Below are positions 11,853 through 19,592 of a stretch of 34,147 nucleotides of DNA, piece by piece (position 1 is the first letter of the stretch; each line of letters begins with the position of its first letter). The stretch is from a virus. The position numbers and the translations under genes are program-made. The notes below the pieces were generated by a model that searched no databases, was not told the DNA's origin, and was given only the letters and a program-made list of their open reading frames with translations. The DNA is taken from positions 1-34,147 of IMG/VR virus record IMGVR_UViG_3300025417_000049; one strand, 5' to 3'.

Positions 11853-12188
11853 TTAATTCTCCATAAAATTAGTAATATCATTATTGACGTTTTTTACTTT
11901 TTTAATACGTTTTGACTTCTTTTCTTCGATACCTTCTGTCATTGCATACGTTGACCAATGGTGATCATCGTACTCTTGCTGTGAAACGATTCGATATGTA
12001 CTTGTTACGTTCATTTTAAGTGATTTTTCAAAGTTTAACCAAGATTTTAATTTGTGTCCACGAGAATATACACTTGTTTTTCTGTTGTTGATGTCCACAG
12101 ATTCTACGATATAGTATCCGTCATACTCGATTTTGTCCTTTTTGGGCTTCTTTTCGACTTCTATTACTACTTCGTCTGTAGAATCCAC
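11853..12188 (-). CDS. hypothetical protein, 111 aa
   Basis: Unrecognised. The protein starts acidic then basic (VVIEVEKKPKKDKIEYDGYY), has a beta-rich centre (YYIVESVDINNRKTSVYSRG) and a basic helix (KKSKRIKKVKN). It overlaps the gene upstream by 22 nt. An internal ATG is not evident, so the N-terminus is probably as given. Confidence 0.65.
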   Translation of the reverse strand: MDSTDEVVIEVEKKPKKDKIEYDGYYIVESVDINNRKTSVYSRGHKLKSWLNFEKSLKMNVTSTYRIVSQQEYDDHHWSTYAMTEGIEEKKSKRIKKVKNVNNDITNFMEN

Positions 12189-12427
12189 GAATTGTCTCCC
12201 TCGCCTCTACCGTAACAGTCTTTCGGATCAATTCCGTAGTCCAACTGATGATCATTGTAGAGACCGTACAGCGAATTGTTCTCATATTCTTCAAGAGTAT
12301 CCAAAACACTTTTCAACTGAAGTCCTATGCTGAGAATTTGCATAGAAAGAACAGGATTTTTCACTTGAGCACCAGCATTATTAGTCAATTTAATTGCTTT
12401 TGAGATAAGTTCTTGTGTTTCTGTCAT
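12167..12427 (-). CDS. hypothetical protein, 86 aa
   Basis: Mostly helical N-terminal half (LISKAIKLTNNAGAQVKNPV ... LKSVLDTLEEY) and a Tyr/Gly/Asp-rich tail. AAGGACACTTAAC precedes the start. It is the first gene of the run down to 8371 and follows the GroES-like gene after a 51-nt gap with no clear signal. No homologue recognised. Confidence 0.65.
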   Translation of the reverse strand: MTETQELISKAIKLTNNAGAQVKNPVLSMQILSIGLQLKSVLDTLEEYENNSLYGLYNDHQLDYGIDPKDCYGRGEGDNSWILQTK

Positions 12428-12478
12428 GTTAAGTGTCCTTCATAATGTAATAATTATGTAAAAAATCGCTGAAAACCG

Positions 12479-12745
12479 CTATTCATTATCAAAAACACCA
12501 ACAATTTCTGATTCTGGAATAATCCAAAGTTCTTGATCTCCTACATGTACTTTGCCTTTGTTAGCATTCCAATTGGGAAGAACGATATCATTTACTTTAA
12601 CTAATGTAACATCTTTTCCAACAGCAATGATTTTACCCTTGTTTGCTTCTGTTGGGTCTGCACTCTTTAGAATGATACCTGATGCTGTTGTTTTTGCTTT
12701 TTCAATCAATTCAATTGCAACATAGTCTTTATTTGGTGTAATCAT
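12479..12745 (-). CDS. GroES-like co-chaperonin
   Basis: The 88-residue protein has GroES architecture: MITPNKDYVAIELIEK (first strand), a mobile-loop-like segment AKTTASGIILKSAD (about 17-30), GKIIAVGKDVTLVKVNDIVL, and WIIPESEIVGVFDNE at the end. Bacterial GroES has 97 residues and T4 gp31 has 111; this one is shorter but complete. T4-like phages use such proteins with host GroEL to fold the major capsid protein, so that role is inferred here. AAGGAATAAT precedes the start. Confidence 0.87.
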   Translation of the reverse strand: MITPNKDYVAIELIEKAKTTASGIILKSADPTEANKGKIIAVGKDVTLVKVNDIVLPNWNANKGKVHVGDQELWIIPESEIVGVFDNE

Positions 12746-12754
12746 ATTATTCCT

Positions 12755-13915
12755 TTAAATTTTATTAAATAGTTTTTTGAATTTAATTATAGCTGTCACT
12801 ATAAATCTGCCTAAAAATGGTACTTTTGGAAACACTGGTGAGTATAAATTTGAAACTAGAATTGCAAAATATTTTGATTTACCTTTTGATATATGATCTG
12901 ATATTTCCTTTCCGATACCGTAAGCAAGTGCAAGACCATGACCATTTAAGCCATAAGCAATATATACGTCGTCATCATACTCGATATGCGGTAGTCTAGT
13001 GATTGTAGCATCAAATTCTGCTTGATAAGTACCTACTACGCTTATCTTATGATCATAAGGGAAAAACTTTTTATATTCTTTCTTTATTGTATTTTTTCTT
13101 TGAGAATAATCCAAAGTTTTTTGTGTATCACAACAACCGAAAAATAATCTACGACCTTGTTTCCTAAAATATGCAGGAACTTCTCTATTATCAAATACAC
13201 AATAGTCATCTGCAAAATTCGTTGGATCAATAAAATATACAACTCCCATTAGCGTCTTAACTGGTTGTACTCTAGCCATATACTTAGGTAAAACTAATTT
13301 ATCTGTACCCAGACCAGCAGCAATTACCACGTGTTTACCTAAGAAATCGCCAGTTTTTTTTGTTTTAACTCTTTTGCCAATGATTTTAGTTACTTCAGTG
13401 AATTCAAATATCCATACACCTAATGAGATTGCCTTTTCTTTTAAAATATTAATCATTACATGAGGATGAACATGAAATGCTGACCAATCAAACACAGCAG
13501 AATGAACGATTGGCGATTTAATATAATCGTCTATTTTGTCGTTTTCTATAACATATTTGCCTGAATTCGGAGGAATCATGTCTGATGGATTTTCTCCATC
13601 AACAATTGCTAATATATTCCCGTGACCAGATATAGCATCAGTATTTTCTAGTTCATCATATAAAGCATCGACAGATTCCCTAGAAAAATCATATAGACAT
13701 GTTGCTGTGTCATGACCGAATTTTTTCACCAATTCATTAAAACTCAATTCATAGCCGTCGATAATTTGACCGCCACTTTGAGAAGTTTGTCCTGAGCCAA
13801 TAGAATATTTTTCTAATAAACAGACTTTGAGACCATTTCTTGCTGCATTTATTGCAACAGATAGTCCCATCAGGCCGCCGCCTACTACAACAACATCAGT
13901 TTGTTTCATCATCAT
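12755..13915 (-). CDS. FAD-dependent oxidoreductase of the DAO family (PuuB-like)
   Basis: The 386-residue protein starts with a dinucleotide-binding fold, DVVVVGGGLMGLSVAINAAR (GGGLMG at 12-17), with the ribose-binding Glu at 35. SIGSGQTSQSGGQII corresponds to the (S)GRNGGQ segment of amine oxidases such as gamma-glutamylputrescine oxidase. VVIAAGLGTDKL and the C-terminal YIAYGLNGHGLALAYGIGK are further DAO-family FAD contacts. Substrate unknown: an amine or amino acid is likely. It overlaps the epimerase gene by 20 nt, so both are co-translated. Rare in phages; could act in polyamine metabolism or base/sugar modification (speculative). Confidence 0.87.
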   Translation of the reverse strand: MMMKQTDVVVVGGGLMGLSVAINAARNGLKVCLLEKYSIGSGQTSQSGGQIIDGYELSFNELVKKFGHDTATCLYDFSRESVDALYDELENTDAISGHGNILAIVDGENPSDMIPPNSGKYVIENDKIDDYIKSPIVHSAVFDWSAFHVHPHVMINILKEKAISLGVWIFEFTEVTKIIGKRVKTKKTGDFLGKHVVIAAGLGTDKLVLPKYMARVQPVKTLMGVVYFIDPTNFADDYCVFDNREVPAYFRKQGRRLFFGCCDTQKTLDYSQRKNTIKKEYKKFFPYDHKISVVGTYQAEFDATITRLPHIEYDDDVYIAYGLNGHGLALAYGIGKEISDHISKGKSKYFAILVSNLYSPVFPKVPFLGRFIVTAIIKFKKLFNKI

Positions 13916-14741
13916 TATTAATTTTAAGTAATTGCTCGAATGAATAGTTTCGTTCCATGTATGAAGAAGGATTCATCAAATACATAGATTCTAAATCACC
14001 CACTCTTCTCGAAACGGGTATAACGTCAAAATTTACACCATTCACTTCTTTAAATTTATTAACTATTTGTAATACTGTTTTTGGTTCACCATAAGCAAGA
14101 TTCTCAATTCTTTTAGCTGGTTTATCTATCGCTTTTATTATAGCTCTACATATGTCACAAACGTGAACATATTCTCTTAATGCTGTTCCGTCGGGCGATT
14201 CATTTCTATAATCTATTCCGTAAAGCGTAAAGCTACCTGTTTTGATAGCATTAATTAGATTGTACATTAAACCATCGGGATTAGTGGGGGCGATTCCATT
14301 CACGCCAATTACATTATAAAAACGAAATATAGTATAAGTCTCAGCATATTGACGAACAACATCTTCTGCCGCAAGTTTCGATAAGCTATATGGATTAATT
14401 GGATTTTCTGCCGCACCTGTGGAGGCAAATATAAAATTATCAAAATTGATCAATTCCATCAAATTAGAAGTGCCAATAATATTTGTTTCATAATATTTCG
14501 ACGGAATCTTAGTAGATTCATTCATTCTAACTAATGCTGCAAGATGAACAACAGTATCGAAGTTCAAATAACGACCAACACGAGCGACTTCTAAACCGTC
14601 TGTGACATCGATATTAAAATTAACATCACCATCTTTATCCAAAGTAAAAATGTTATAGTTTAAATTACTCTTGTTGAGCATTTGTACTAGATGTTTACCT
14701 ATGTAACCATTTGCTCCAGTGATTAAAATATTACGCTTCAT
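13896..14741 (-). CDS. NAD-dependent sugar epimerase/dehydratase (GalE-like)
   Basis: With start ATG 14741 (GAGGA upstream; overlaps the preceding stop at 14731) the 281-residue product is an extended short-chain dehydrogenase. Rossmann motif TGANGYIG at 8-15, Asp after the second strand (TLDKDGD), VVHLAALVR at 64-72, catalytic Ser/Thr near 108 (ASTGA) and YSLSK at 118-122. RFYNVIG and REYVHVCDICRAI match the substrate region of UDP-glucose 4-epimerases. About 50 residues shorter than GalE, so it may be a related NDP-sugar enzyme. Likely supplies or alters a nucleotide sugar. Confidence 0.87.
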   Translation of the reverse strand: MKRNILITGANGYIGKHLVQMLNKSNLNYNIFTLDKDGDVNFNIDVTDGLEVARVGRYLNFDTVVHLAALVRMNESTKIPSKYYETNIIGTSNLMELINFDNFIFASTGAAENPINPYSLSKLAAEDVVRQYAETYTIFRFYNVIGVNGIAPTNPDGLMYNLINAIKTGSFTLYGIDYRNESPDGTALREYVHVCDICRAIIKAIDKPAKRIENLAYGEPKTVLQIVNKFKEVNGVNFDVIPVSRRVGDLESMYLMNPSSYMERNYSFEQLLKINNDDETN

Positions 14742-14934
14742 CTTTGTTGTCCTCTTGTTCAATAGTTTTAATCTCTTCAACTTCTTCTTTTTCTAAAATC
14801 TCAATGTGAGGATACTTTTGTTTTTGACTTTCAAGATGATCGATAAGATTTTTCATTTCTGTTCTAATCGGTATATTATACGGCGTATATACATAAAATC
14901 TTTTTACTAGTCTAAGTAAGTCATCTGGATTCAT
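14731..14934 (-). CDS. hypothetical protein, 67 aa
   Basis: ATG 14934 overlaps the MazG-like stop (ATGA, 14931-14934), giving MNPDDLLRLVKRFYVYTPYN as N-terminus; the frame to 14949 has no support. The C-terminus is an acidic, probably disordered tail (EKEEVEEIKTIEQEDNKDEA). No family recognised. Confidence 0.65.
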   Translation of the reverse strand: MNPDDLLRLVKRFYVYTPYNIPIRTEMKNLIDHLESQKQKYPHIEILEKEEVEEIKTIEQEDNKDEA

Positions 14935-15212
14935 TTTAAGCTCGACCAAAGTGCTAATTTTTGTCTTTTCATTTTACGTGCAGAATTTATATTACCATCT
15001 GAGATTATGCATTTTTCGGTTAATACATCAACCATTGCGAGTAAATCTCCGATCTCTTCTTCAAGTTTTTCTTTATTCGTTTGTGAATCTGAATTTGGGT
15101 ATCTTGAATCGAATCCAAATCTAAAAACTTTAGATGCGGCTTGAATAACCTCAGCACATTCTTCTTGTGTGATCAATAAAGCTTCTCTAATCTGTTCTTG
15201 TATATCAATCAT
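14931..15212 (-). CDS. MazG-like NTP pyrophosphohydrolase
   Basis: The 93-residue all-alpha protein carries the metal-binding pattern of the MazG superfamily: QEECAEVIQAASK (EExxE at 17-21) and EEEIGDLLAMVDVL (ExxD, 53-56). Such enzymes hydrolyse NTPs or related nucleotides to monophosphates; in phages they may adjust ppGpp-linked physiology or cleanse nucleotide pools. It is the second all-alpha NTP pyrophosphatase-like protein of the window (other at 22602). Confidence 0.82.
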   Translation of the reverse strand: MIDIQEQIREALLITQEECAEVIQAASKVFRFGFDSRYPNSDSQTNKEKLEEEIGDLLAMVDVLTEKCIISDGNINSARKMKRQKLALWSSLK

Positions 15213-15214
15213 GT

Positions 15215-15403
15215 CTATTCGTTAAGTAGAGTGGGGGTATTATCGCTATCGATGAAATTTTCTACAATTTCTTCTGCTTCGTGAATAGATTGAACTGTTG
15301 ATTTTTGATAAACTCTATTATCGATATACAACGAAACAGAGTAACCTATTTCACTATGTTCAATTTTTGCTTTCCTATTTTGTGTCGATACTTCTTTGAT
15401 CAT
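15215..15403 (-). CDS. hypothetical protein, 62 aa
   Basis: A small protein with a beta hairpin (KIEHSEIGYSVSLYIDNRVY) followed by a helix (HEAEEIVENFID). The start shares ATGA with the AbrB-like gene and has AAGGAA. Function unknown. Confidence 0.68.
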   Translation of the reverse strand: MIKEVSTQNRKAKIEHSEIGYSVSLYIDNRVYQKSTVQSIHEAEEIVENFIDSDNTPTLLNE

Positions 15404-15564
15404 TTTATTTCCTTTAAAATAATAGCACCAGATTCATCGTTAGAAATGTCTATGAGTGTTCCTTCTTTCCAGTCAAGACGAGTACACAATTCGTCTGGCA
15501 ACTCTAACACAGCGGAACCATCCTCTAGAATTTCTAAAACTTTTGTAGTGAATTTATAAGTCAT
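15400..15564 (-). CDS. AbrB/MazE-like swapped-hairpin protein, 54 aa
   Basis: The 54-codon frame from ATG 15564 contains GSAVLELPDELCTRLDWKEG followed by TLIDISNDESGAIIL, the pattern of SpoVT/AbrB-type domains (LPxELxxxLxWxEGD...V). Many T4-like phages encode such short proteins of unknown role; DNA binding or an antitoxin-like function is possible. It overlaps both neighbours (11 nt and ATGA) and is too short for most ORF filters. Confidence 0.8.
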   Translation of the reverse strand: MTYKFTTKVLEILEDGSAVLELPDELCTRLDWKEGTLIDISNDESGAIILKEIK

Positions 15565-15667
15565 ATAACTGTTTCATTCTTTGATAATATTCTAAATCTT
15601 CGATATTTTTTCTTGCTACAATCCATCCATAGATGATTTTTTGTAATTCGTCTAATTGTTCTTTCAT
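15554..15667 (-). CDS. 37-aa helical protein
   Basis: ATG 15667 overlaps the upstream stop in TAATG, with GAGG nearby. The product (MKEQLDELQKIIYGWIVARK...) should be a single amphipathic helix pair. It ends inside the start of the AbrB-like gene. Function unknown. Confidence 0.7.
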   Translation of the reverse strand: MKEQLDELQKIIYGWIVARKNIEDLEYYQRMKQLYDL

Positions 15668-16047
15668 TATAATACCTCGTTTTTTCGACCGAATCCTGCT
15701 GGATTCATACCATCAGAAATGTAAATGTAATTACCTTTGTGTAATGGAGCTACTCTCAACCCAAGATCATCAATTTTCTTACGTTCATCAATGGTCATTA
15801 AATGATATTCTTTCATAATTCCAGATTTAGTCAAAGCACCATTATGTGATGTCATCAGCGATGGATAGTTAGGTGTTTCTCTACCCGGCGGTACTTGTGG
15901 CAATAATCTAGTTAATGGCTTTTTAAATGATTTAGGCATAATAAACGTTTTAGAAGGTTGATGTGATGCTAACCAATCGTCATGTTGATCTTGAATTTTC
16001 TTAGGAACTTTGCGTTTCTTTGAACTAGGCACTTTACAGTAAATCAT
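15667..16047 (-). CDS. conserved T4-like phage hypothetical protein, 126 aa
   Basis: Basic N-terminus (SSKKRKVPKKIQDQHDDWLA), central PPGRETPNYPSLMTSHNGAL, and an end containing PLHKGNYIYISDGMNPAGFG. The GRETPxYPSL...K.N..... arrangement matches a protein family common in T4-like and other marine phages; it has no known function. It is the first gene after the terminator-promoter overlap at 16072-16110. Confidence 0.75.
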   Translation of the reverse strand: MIYCKVPSSKKRKVPKKIQDQHDDWLASHQPSKTFIMPKSFKKPLTRLLPQVPPGRETPNYPSLMTSHNGALTKSGIMKEYHLMTIDERKKIDDLGLRVAPLHKGNYIYISDGMNPAGFGRKNEVL

Positions 16048-16071
16048 ATAGAATATCTCCAGTTAAGTTAT

Positions 16072-16100
16072 ATAATAGCATAAAAATAAAAGCCTGTCAA
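16072..16100 (-). promoter_or_regulatory. strong sigma70-like promoter embedded in a terminator
   Basis: TTGACA (16095-16100), a 17-nt spacer and TATTAT (16072-16077), with TG one base before the -10 (extended -10). The -35 hexamer is part of the 3' stem of the terminator. Transcription would start about 20 nt before the start codon at 16047. Confidence 0.72.
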
Positions 16101-16110
16101 TGACAGGCCT
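16081..16110 (-). terminator. intrinsic terminator after the 16135-16320 gene
   Basis: GC-rich stem GCCTGT/ACAGGC (up to GCCTGTCA/TGACAGGC, 16092-16108) followed on the minus strand by TTTTATTTTTA. It is the most canonical terminator of the window and closes the replication-gene operon. Confidence 0.88.
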
Positions 16111-16134
16111 CTATAGTGTTGTTATTTTGCAACT

Positions 16135-16320
16135 TTAGTCATTGAAATAATCATCTTCGTCATCATCTAGTTCATGATTCTGATGATCCCACTCCATCAA
16201 TTTCTTTTTAACTTCGGGTAATTCATTTCTACGTTTTTTGACATTTAAAAAGTCTTTTGCATAATTGTGATCATCTTTATAATCTTTATGTTTTCTGAAT
16301 TTGCCTACAAACTTCGACAC
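16135..16320 (-). CDS. hypothetical charged protein, 61 aa, GTG start
   Basis: The ATG frame to 16416 overlaps the upstream gene, but a GTG at 16320 lies directly behind AGGGAGATATAC and just after the stop at 16331, so 61 residues are likely. The product is basic at first (SKFVGKFRKHKDYKDDHNYA) and ends in an acidic tail (ELDDDEDDYFND). No family recognised. Last gene before the terminator. Confidence 0.7.
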   Translation of the reverse strand: MSKFVGKFRKHKDYKDDHNYAKDFLNVKKRRNELPEVKKKLMEWDHQNHELDDDEDDYFND

Positions 16321-16330
16321 GTATATCTCC

Positions 16331-16756
16331 CTATGGCAACATCTGTGGAAATGCTTCTTTAACAAACTTATATGTAAGTCCTTTAACGCCCTGATCTTTT
16401 CTAAAAATACCAGCAATGACTTCTGATTCTCTAGGATCTAGTGCTTCTAGTATTTGAATAAGAATTTCATTTCTTTTTTTAGGGGTTAATTTTTCTGCTG
16501 TTTGATCACCCTTCAAAAACATGTAGAGTTTTCTAAGTTCAGTTGAAAGTTGAACATAAGAAAAACCAACTGGTACGTTAGGTACTTTATAGTTTTCGGG
16601 AATATCTTTTTCTAACCATTGATAGTGTGGGTGAAAAGTTAATTCCAACACTTTAACTAAGGTCGGTGATAGATTTCGTTGTATAACATCCATCTTTTCT
16701 TTTTTTGATTGAGCAACTTCGAATTCATCAAAAATCTCATATATGTTTTTTGCCAT
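16331..16756 (-). CDS. conserved T4-like phage protein, 141 aa
   Basis: Helical protein with N-terminal IYEIFDEFEVAQSKKEKMDV, central FLKGDQTAEKLTPKKRNEIL and a C-terminal GLTYKFVKEAFPQMLP. This layout (YEIFD...A.....KEK...L, then F..GG....L...KR..I...LLE..., then G(L)T...V.EAFP) is conserved in many marine T4-like phages next to replication genes; I believe it corresponds to an uncharacterised DUF family, but cannot confirm which. Function unknown. Confidence 0.78.
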   Translation of the reverse strand: MAKNIYEIFDEFEVAQSKKEKMDVIQRNLSPTLVKVLELTFHPHYQWLEKDIPENYKVPNVPVGFSYVQLSTELRKLYMFLKGDQTAEKLTPKKRNEILIQILEALDPRESEVIAGIFRKDQGVKGLTYKFVKEAFPQMLP

Positions 16757-16769
16757 TTTTATTCCAATT

Positions 16770-17618
16770 TTAAAATTCGTCTATTACTTCTAATAGCGCA
16801 GTTAGTTTAAATTCTACAAAGTAATTAAACATCTTTTGTTTAGATGCTGGTTTAGCCTCGTTAAAATTATTTATTATTTTCTGTTTTATATCATCTGGTA
16901 TTTTAGAAAGGTCAATCAGCGTTTGATTTCTTTCAAATCTAGATCGTGCAGTTTCATCTGACCAATCGCTATATTTCTCATTTAAAAACTTTTCTAAAAT
17001 TGATTTTGTTATCGATTTTTGTTTGATTTCTCGAACAAAAGAATCCGATGGAGACAATACATTTGGAATTCCGTCGCCTCTATCACCGCGAATTATTTTC
17101 TCTTTTAATTCAAGTAATGGATTTTCAGAATGTACAAAGTTCTTCAATGTTGGATTGAACTGTTTTACGTTAGGATATTTTTGTAATTGAAGAAAGTCAC
17201 CGTCACTTGAAATTATAATAATCTTTTCGTCATTAGCGTATTTTTCAACTAGTGTTCCGATGATATCATCGGCTTCAGCATTTTCTACATCAATTAATTT
17301 GTATGGAAAATTATCCTTCAATTCTTGTTTGAATTTAGAAAGCATGTCGAATAGCATATTCCAATTCAAATCTGACTTGTCTCTATTTTTTTTTCTAGAT
17401 GCTTTATAAAAAGGAAATACTTCTTTTCTCCAATATTTTCTATTGTCGCAACAAATTACGACATCGCCGTATTCATCTTTAAATTGATTAATATTGAATC
17501 TTAGTTTGTTCAAAACAGTATGTCTCAATAAAGCTTCTTCTGATAAGAAATTAGATTTATTATTAATCTGTTTAAGTAAACCGCCTAGCATTACTTGATT
17601 AAAATCAATTAGTATCAT
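16770..17618 (-). CDS. rnh: RNase H / 5'-3' exonuclease (T4 Rnh-like, FEN-1 family)
   Basis: The 282-residue protein matches T4 RNase H (305 aa) over its length: N-terminal ILIDFNQV (metal Asp), CCDNRKYWRKEVFPFYKASR, then AEADDIIGTLVEKY and IISSDGDFLQLQ, and GDRGDGIPNVLS for the helix-hairpin-helix/metal region. These acidic residues bind two magnesium ions. The enzyme removes RNA primers from lagging-strand fragments. It belongs with the primase gene of this window. Start ATG 17618; followed after 13 nt by the conserved 141-aa gene. Confidence 0.93.
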   Translation of the reverse strand: MILIDFNQVMLGGLLKQINNKSNFLSEEALLRHTVLNKLRFNINQFKDEYGDVVICCDNRKYWRKEVFPFYKASRKKNRDKSDLNWNMLFDMLSKFKQELKDNFPYKLIDVENAEADDIIGTLVEKYANDEKIIIISSDGDFLQLQKYPNVKQFNPTLKNFVHSENPLLELKEKIIRGDRGDGIPNVLSPSDSFVREIKQKSITKSILEKFLNEKYSDWSDETARSRFERNQTLIDLSKIPDDIKQKIINNFNEAKPASKQKMFNYFVEFKLTALLEVIDEF

Positions 17619-17655
17619 TACATGCCCATTATAATTTAATAGTTATATATTATCA

Positions 17656-18000
17656 CTATCTAGTGAGTTTGTCAAATACGTCTTGAATAAAATCTAAAGA
17701 CGTTGTTGTTTTTTTGCACACAATACCGAACCATTTCATTTTTATCATATTCGATATGTATTCTAAAGGATCACCCAAAATACCTTCAAATAAATCTATG
17801 TTGCATATTTCGCCTTTTTCATCTTCTTTAAAAATCAATATGTGATACATGTCACCGAGACCATGATCTGAAGTATTCAATTTGTCACCCTGATTCTTGT
17901 AATTTGAACCTTCTAGATGCATTATTCCCTTTTTATTTGAAGGTAAGAAAAAAATAGAATCATAATTACCTTCACTCAATCCTTTCAGAAATTCTAGCAT
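17656..18000 (-). CDS. hypothetical protein, 114 aa
   Basis: Unrecognised alpha/beta protein with DSIFFLPSNKKGIMHLEGSN, then YHILIFKEDEKGEICNIDLF and a Lys-Thr-rich end. AAGGAG precedes ATG 18000, inside the tail of the SegE-like gene (29-nt overlap). It lies between the SegE-like endonuclease and rnh. Confidence 0.68.
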   Translation of the reverse strand: MLEFLKGLSEGNYDSIFFLPSNKKGIMHLEGSNYKNQGDKLNTSDHGLGDMYHILIFKEDEKGEICNIDLFEGILGDPLEYISNMIKMKWFGIVCKKTTTSLDFIQDVFDKLTR

Positions 18001-18406
18001 TATACTCCTTGATATGAGATTTTCTTATTCTACACATTAGCCAGACATTATAGTATTGGTCGCTTTCTAAAACACCTCTTAAAAATTGCTCTTTTGCTTC
18101 CAAATATCCACATTCGCCTTTTGATCTACAAAGATGTATTATCTCTCTAGTAAAGTTTTCTTTTCCTAATTCTAATACGTCTTTTTTTAGTTCTTCATTC
18201 GAACCATAATATGTTTTCCAATCGCTAGATAATTTAAGTTTTTTCTTCTTGCCTTTTATAACCTTTGTTCTTAAAGAATAGAAGAATTTCTTACCTATAT
18301 ATTTTCTATCATTTGTTTTATTTTTTATAATGTATACGTAACCGTAATTATCACCTATATCATCTTCGGTGAATTCTTTACCGTTGTAAATCCAATTTAC
18401 TGACAT
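17972..18406 (-). CDS. SegE-like GIY-YIG endonuclease
   Basis: The protein reads GYVYIIKNKTNDRKYIGKKF (GIY-YIG core, residues 22-41), then SDWKTYYGSNEELKKDV and GYLEAKEQFLRGVL with the expected catalytic Glu. This matches the SegE-like GIY-YIG family, common as free genes in T4-like phages. Members are thought to be homing endonucleases; some may have other nuclease roles. Length 144 residues is normal. TAATG coupling with the zinc-ribbon gene upstream. Confidence 0.85.
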   Translation of the reverse strand: MSVNWIYNGKEFTEDDIGDNYGYVYIIKNKTNDRKYIGKKFFYSLRTKVIKGKKKKLKLSSDWKTYYGSNEELKKDVLELGKENFTREIIHLCRSKGECGYLEAKEQFLRGVLESDQYYNVWLMCRIRKSHIKEYNARISERIE

Positions 18407-18585
18407 TATTCTTCGATTTCGTCGTCGTCATCATCTACTGGATAATTTTCAGATAATTCGTCAATAACCTCACCGCAGAATGGACAATATTCTGGATATT
18501 CCTCAGATACTAATTCTTCAACGTAATCTACATTATAAGTTGATTCGCAACTATTGCATTCACCTGAAACTGTTTTGTTTGTCAT
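18406..18585 (-). CDS. 59-aa zinc-ribbon protein
   Basis: A frame from ATG 18585 to 18406 encodes SGECNSCESTYNVDY (Cys 10, 13) and PEYCPFCGEVIDEL (Cys 34, 37), the four ligands of a zinc ribbon, then an acidic tail with five consecutive Asp. It overlaps the SegE-like start by TAATG. Small zinc ribbons next to nrd genes occur in several T4-like phages; function unknown. Confidence 0.83.
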   Translation of the reverse strand: MTNKTVSGECNSCESTYNVDYVEELVSEEYPEYCPFCGEVIDELSENYPVDDDDDEIEE

Positions 18586-18608
18586 TTTTGATCCTTTTAT
18601 TATTTTTA

Positions 18609-19592
18609 TTATGCCCAGACATCACTCCAATCTCCCGATAGCGCACCCTTTGCATAGTCGGTTGCTCTATTTTCGAAGAAATTGGTATGAGTTGGTGCGT
18701 TAATCATTTCCTCCACCCACGGTAAAGGATTACGTTTCACTTTGAATATACCTTTAAGACCTAATGAGATAAGTCTACGATCAGCAATATAACGAATATA
18801 CTTTTTAACATCTTCTTTAGTTAAATCTTCGCATTCATTTACACCAAAAGCTAAATCGATAAATTTATCTTCTAGTTCTACCATTTTTTCAGCAATAGTA
18901 TAAATTCTTGCTTTCAAATCGTCAGACCAAATCTCACGATTTTCTTCTATATATGTTCTGAATAATTTGATCATGTTTTCTGCATGTTGAGTTTCATCAA
19001 CAATTGACCAAGTTATGATTTGACCCATACCTTTCATCTTACCATGTCTAGCAAAATTCAATAGCATAATGAATGATGAAAACAATTGCATACCTTCAGT
19101 AAATGCAGAGAACACCGCGATGTGTGTTGCTGTGTTTTCTTTAGTCGTATTTTGCTTTGAAATATCTAAGACATAATCATGCTTCTCTTTCATCTCAGCA
19201 TATGCTAGAAACTCATTATATGTTGTCTCTGGGAGTCCTAATGTCTCAATTAGATGTGAGTATGCTGCTACGTGCAACGCTTCTCTAGCGGCGAATCCAA
19301 GAAGCATCATGCGTACTTCTGGTTGTGGAAAATAAGGTAGATAATTGTTGACATATCCACCCGCAACGTCAATATCGCCTTGAGTGAAAAATCTGAAAAT
19401 GTGTGTCAGAAATTGTTTTTCTGATTTTGATAATTTCTTTTTCCAATCTTTTACATCTTCTAGCATTGGTACTTCTGTGTGAAGCCAATGAGATTGTTCA
19501 TGCTTTAACCATGCGTTGTAAGCCCAAGGATAATTGAAAGGTTTAAATGAATCTCGTTCTTCTGTTAATTTACTATCTATTTTTTTAATCAT
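18609..19592 (-). CDS. nrdB: class I ribonucleotide reductase, small subunit
   Basis: The 327-residue protein has the di-iron set of NrdB: Asp73 or Asp75 (TQGDIDVAGGY), Glu104 and His107 (AAREALHVAAYSH), Glu166 (FTEGMQLF), Glu200 and His203 (DETQHAENM). Tyr111, in AAYSH, is in the position of the stable tyrosyl radical. It forms the radical that is passed to NrdA to reduce ribonucleoside diphosphates. The start immediately follows the NrdA-C stop, so the subunits are made from one mRNA. Shorter than T4 NrdB (388 aa) but with all ligands. Confidence 0.95.
   Translation of the reverse strand: MIKKIDSKLTEERDSFKPFNYPWAYNAWLKHEQSHWLHTEVPMLEDVKDWKKKLSKSEKQFLTHIFRFFTQGDIDVAGGYVNNYLPYFPQPEVRMMLLGFAAREALHVAAYSHLIETLGLPETTYNEFLAYAEMKEKHDYVLDISKQNTTKENTATHIAVFSAFTEGMQLFSSFIMLLNFARHGKMKGMGQIITWSIVDETQHAENMIKLFRTYIEENREIWSDDLKARIYTIAEKMVELEDKFIDLAFGVNECEDLTKEDVKKYIRYIADRRLISLGLKGIFKVKRNPLPWVEEMINAPTHTNFFENRATDYAKGALSGDWSDVWA

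Noticed and set aside
12121-12309. 62-codon frame between the 111-aa and 86-aa genes
   Set aside because: Overlaps two better supported coupled genes in another frame and has no ribosome site.
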